Below, one piece after another: positions 61,631-64,000 of a DNA stretch of 64,000 nucleotides (within the stretch, counting starts at the first letter, position 1; every line of letters begins with the position of its first letter). Source of the stretch: Methylotetracoccus oryzae (GTDB lineage: Bacteria > Pseudomonadota > Gammaproteobacteria > Methylococcales > Methylococcaceae); contig NZ_SRSH01000021.1 of assembly GCF_006175985.1 (NCBI RefSeq), positions 1 to 64,000 of the forward strand, read 5' to 3'. A program made the position numbers and the translations under genes. Below the pieces are notes generated by a model that saw nothing but the letters and a program-made list of their open reading frames with translations, was not told the DNA's origin and searched no databases.

Positions 61631-64000
61631 TCAAGGGACTGGGCATTCGGATTGGGCCGGAGACCGCAGGCTGGTCAGCAGCTCCCTCAGCGCATCGAGC
61701 CTGACCGGTTTGATCAGATGGTGATCGAAGCCCGCCTCCCGGGTGCGTTGCTGGTCTTTGTCCTCGCCCCAGCCGGTTATGGCGACCAGCATGATGCGCG
61801 CCTCTGACGGTAACTGGCGGATCCGTCGCGCCACTTCGTAGCCGTCCATTCCCGGCATGCCGAGGTCGAGCAACACCATGTCCGGCTTGAAGGCCGGGAG
61901 AATTTCGAGCGCGGCTGCGCCCTCATAGACGACCCGTACCGTCGATCCAAGGCCTGTCATGAGCATCGCAAGCGTGTCTGCGGCGTCGCGGTTGTCGTCG
62001 ACCACCACCACGCGGAGCGGCGAGGGAATGCCCGGTGGCGATGCCGCGAGCGGCGGAGCCAGATTCGGCACCGGCGCCGCGAGCGGCAGGTGCACGACGA
62101 ACTCGCTGCCCTGGCCCAGTCCTTCGCTGCGGGCCTCGACCCTACCGCCGTGCATTTCGACCAGCCGGCGGACCAGGGCCAGACCGATCCCCAAGCCGCT
62201 TTGCGCACGATTCAGGGAGCGGTCGATTTGGCCGAACAGCTCGAATACGCGCGGCAAATTCTCGGCCGCGATGCCGATGCCTTCGTCGCGGACGCTGAGC
62301 ATGGCTTCGTCGCCACTTCTTTCCGCCGTTACGTGGATGCGTCCGCCCTGGTCCATGTACTTGGCCGCGTTGTTCAGCAAGTTGGCGATCACCTGGGTCA
62401 GTCGCACCGGATCGGCCTCGACGATCAGCGGTTCGGATGGCAGCGAGACGGTTAGCTTGTGGTTTCCCCCCTCGATCAGTGGTTGGCTGGTTTCAAGGGC
62501 ATGATCGACCGCGGTGGCCAGGTTGACCCTTTCCATGCGCAACTCGATCTTGCCCCGGGTGATGCGGGACACTTCCAGCAGATCGTCGACCATCCGGACC
62601 AGGTGCGTAAGCTGTCGCTCCATCATGTCGCGGAGCGACGACGGGGTGGGCGCGGCATCGCCCGCCGTCCGCATGATTTCCAGTGCAGCCGACAGCGGCG
62701 CGAGGGGGTTGCGCAATTCGTGCGCCAGCGTCGCGAGGAACTCGTCCTTGCGCCGGTCCGCTTCGAGTAGCGCCTCCTCGTTCCGCTTCCGCTCAGTGAT
62801 GTCGCGCGAGATGCCGACGAGTTGAAGTTGTTCGCGCTCATCCTTGCTCACGCTGCCGATCGAGTGTATCCACCGCTCCTCGCCGTCGGGTCGCCGGATG
62901 CGGTATTCGGCGTCGTAACGGCCTTCACCCTTTAACGCCGCGGCGAAAGCGGCCCCGATTCGGTCGCGGTCCTCCGGGTGTATCAGGGCGCCATAGATGT
63001 CGGGCGAAGTCTGTGAGCCGTCGTCGGGCAAACCGAACAAGCGATGGTTCTGAGCGGTCGCTTCGAGCGTGCCGTGTGCCACATCCCACTGCCACAACCC
63101 GGTCTGCGTGTGGTCCAGCGTAAAGCGCAGCATCTCCTCGCTCGCCCGCCGCTTGGCCTCGGCTTCCTTGCGTTCGGTGATGTCGATACACAGGCCTGCC
63201 ATACGTACGGCCCGCCCATCCGCATCCCGTGTCGTGCGTCCCAGCGCATTGATCCAGCGCACCGATCCGTCGGGAAGTACGATGCGGTACTCGCTATCCA
63301 GCAGCGAGCCGTCCCGCAGCGCGGCCGCAACCCGCTCCTCGGCCGCGTTGCGGTCATCCGGGTGCAACGCGCGCCGCCACGATTCGAATCCGGCTTTGTC
63401 CCACTGCGGGTCCAGCCCGAACAATTTGAAGGTCTCTCTGGACCAATCAAACCGGTCGTCCGCAATATCCCAGTCCCAGGAACCGCTGCGGGCGGCCCAT
63501 TGGGCCAGTTCGAGCCGCTCCGCGGTGCGCCGCAGGGTTTCCTCCGCGCGCTTGCGCTCCGTGATGTCCTCGGCGACGACGTTGATGGCGACGACCTGCC
63601 CTTCGCTATCGCATAGAGGCAGCCATTGCTCGATCAATGTCCGTTCAATCCCGGGTGCGGCCGCGGAGCTTCCGCTGAACTCGATGTCCGTGGCCCTTTC
63701 CCCGGTCCGAAAGATTCGCTCGGCCAACTCTTTGAACTCCGGCGCCAGGGGGGGCACGAGTTCGCAAGCGCTTTTGTTCGCGTGTTCCGTTGCTGGCAGG
63801 CCATTGATCTCGGCCAGGTGCCGGTTGATGCGGAGAAAGCGCAGGTCGCGGTCCAGCACGCACAGGCCGACCGGGATTGAGTCGTAGATGGCTTGCAGTT
63901 CCGCCAATTGGCGCTGGGCGCGCGCCTCGCTAGCGCGCAGCGCCGCGGCGACCTGCATGCGTTCCGTGATGTCGGTAAGCAGGCTCAACAGGCAGGGGCG
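61631..64000 (-). CDS. multi-PAS hybrid histidine kinase (5' end outside the window)
   Basis: At least 789 residues are encoded here; the frame remains open to the window edge, where it reads like the end of a PAS/PAC domain (LLSLLTDITER), so the true start lies beyond 64000. Three more PAS/PAC modules follow, each ending DITERK, then an H-box AHELRNPLAPLSAALE, an ATPase domain with RDEGIGI and SGLGIGLALVRRLVEMHGG, and a C-terminal receiver (VVVDDNRDAADTL, Asp in LLDLGMPGMDGYE, Lys in LIKPVRLD). The receiver looks intact, unlike that of the hybrid kinase at 13134. It is probably soluble in the part seen. Signal and target unknown. Confidence 0.9.
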   Translation of the reverse strand, partial: RPCLLSLLTDITERMQVAAALRASEARAQRQLAELQAIYDSIPVGLCVLDRDLRFLRINRHLAEINGLPATEHANKSACELVPPLAPEFKELAERIFRTGERATDIEFSGSSAAAPGIERTLIEQWLPLCDSEGQVVAINVVAEDITERKRAEETLRRTAERLELAQWAARSGSWDWDIADDRFDWSRETFKLFGLDPQWDKAGFESWRRALHPDDRNAAEERVAAALRDGSLLDSEYRIVLPDGSVRWINALGRTTRDADGRAVRMAGLCIDITERKEAEAKRRASEEMLRFTLDHTQTGLWQWDVAHGTLEATAQNHRLFGLPDDGSQTSPDIYGALIHPEDRDRIGAAFAAALKGEGRYDAEYRIRRPDGEERWIHSIGSVSKDEREQLQLVGISRDITERKRNEEALLEADRRKDEFLATLAHELRNPLAPLSAALEIMRTAGDAAPTPSSLRDMMERQLTHLVRMVDDLLEVSRITRGKIELRMERVNLATAVDHALETSQPLIEGGNHKLTVSLPSEPLIVEADPVRLTQVIANLLNNAAKYMDQGGRIHVTAERSGDEAMLSVRDEGIGIAAENLPRVFELFGQIDRSLNRAQSGLGIGLALVRRLVEMHGGRVEARSEGLGQGSEFVVHLPLAAPVPNLAPPLAASPPGIPSPLRVVVVDDNRDAADTLAMLMTGLGSTVRVVYEGAAALEILPAFKPDMVLLDLGMPGMDGYEVARRIRQLPSEARIMLVAITGWGEDKDQQRTREAGFDHHLIKPVRLDALRELLTSLRSPAQSECPVP

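Noticed and set aside
63387..63397. tRNA-like TTCGAATCC
   Set aside because: It lies inside the kinase coding sequence with no cloverleaf around it; no other tRNA signatures were seen.

Overview
This 64 kb window is GC-rich proteobacterial chromosome with about 48 intact genes, one partial gene and two gene remnants. A gammaproteobacterium able to fix CO2 is the best fit. The evidence is a CbbR-type LysR regulator divergent from a class I phosphoribulokinase, a HoxH-type [NiFe]-hydrogenase large subunit with its maturation protease, and the common gammaproteobacterial order M16 peptidase, M16 peptidase, rsmD, coaD, yfhL-type ferredoxin. The genus cannot be fixed from the sequence alone. I see no tRNA, rRNA, CRISPR array or intact insertion sequence.

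0-8 kb is accessory in character: a GIY-YIG nuclease, a secreted repeat protein framed by 17-bp inverted repeats, a small non-autonomous transposon (MITE) with a 9-bp target duplication, a Tat-exported class A beta-lactamase, and a three-gene minus-strand cluster (PIG-L deacetylase, LhgO-like flavoprotein, sugar-nucleotide epimerase). 8-21 kb is regulatory: an OmpR-type response regulator with its kinase, an ammonium transporter with a likely sigma-54 promoter, two hybrid kinases in tandem, 2.2 kb without recognisable genes that ends a putative transcript in a strong terminator, and a LuxR-type regulator whose receiver lacks the phospho-acceptor. 21-26 kb is decaying sequence: a broken DUF937/OmpA gene, an aquaporin Z fragment and an alanine-rich secreted orphan.

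26-38 kb holds hoxH-hoxW without the other hydrogenase subunits, then housekeeping genes (mazG, a PfkB kinase, dgkA, gcvH, a dacB-type peptidase), with a second MITE copy between dgkA and gcvH, a Cys-rich secreted protein of unknown function and an alpha-amylase family enzyme. 37-44 kb has ferredoxin, coaD, rsmD and two M16 peptidases, then ctaB, a soluble sugar dehydrogenase and a small cytochrome c. 44-53 kb has an RND efflux pair, cbbR, prk, ubiD and a lipoprotein. 53-58 kb has a Crp/Fnr-type regulator with six cysteines in its first 30 residues, divergent from three secreted proteins of unknown function. The window ends with pirin, a Rieske oxygenase, a patatin-like lipoprotein whose promoter carries a perfect palindrome, and a hybrid kinase running off the right edge.

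The strongest new observations are the two MITE copies, each with terminal inverted repeats and its own 9-bp duplication; the inverted-repeat-bounded repeat protein; the orphan hoxH-hoxW pair; the terminator-ended gene-free stretch at 18.3-20.6 kb; and the Cys-rich Crp/Fnr regulator next to the secreted-protein cluster.
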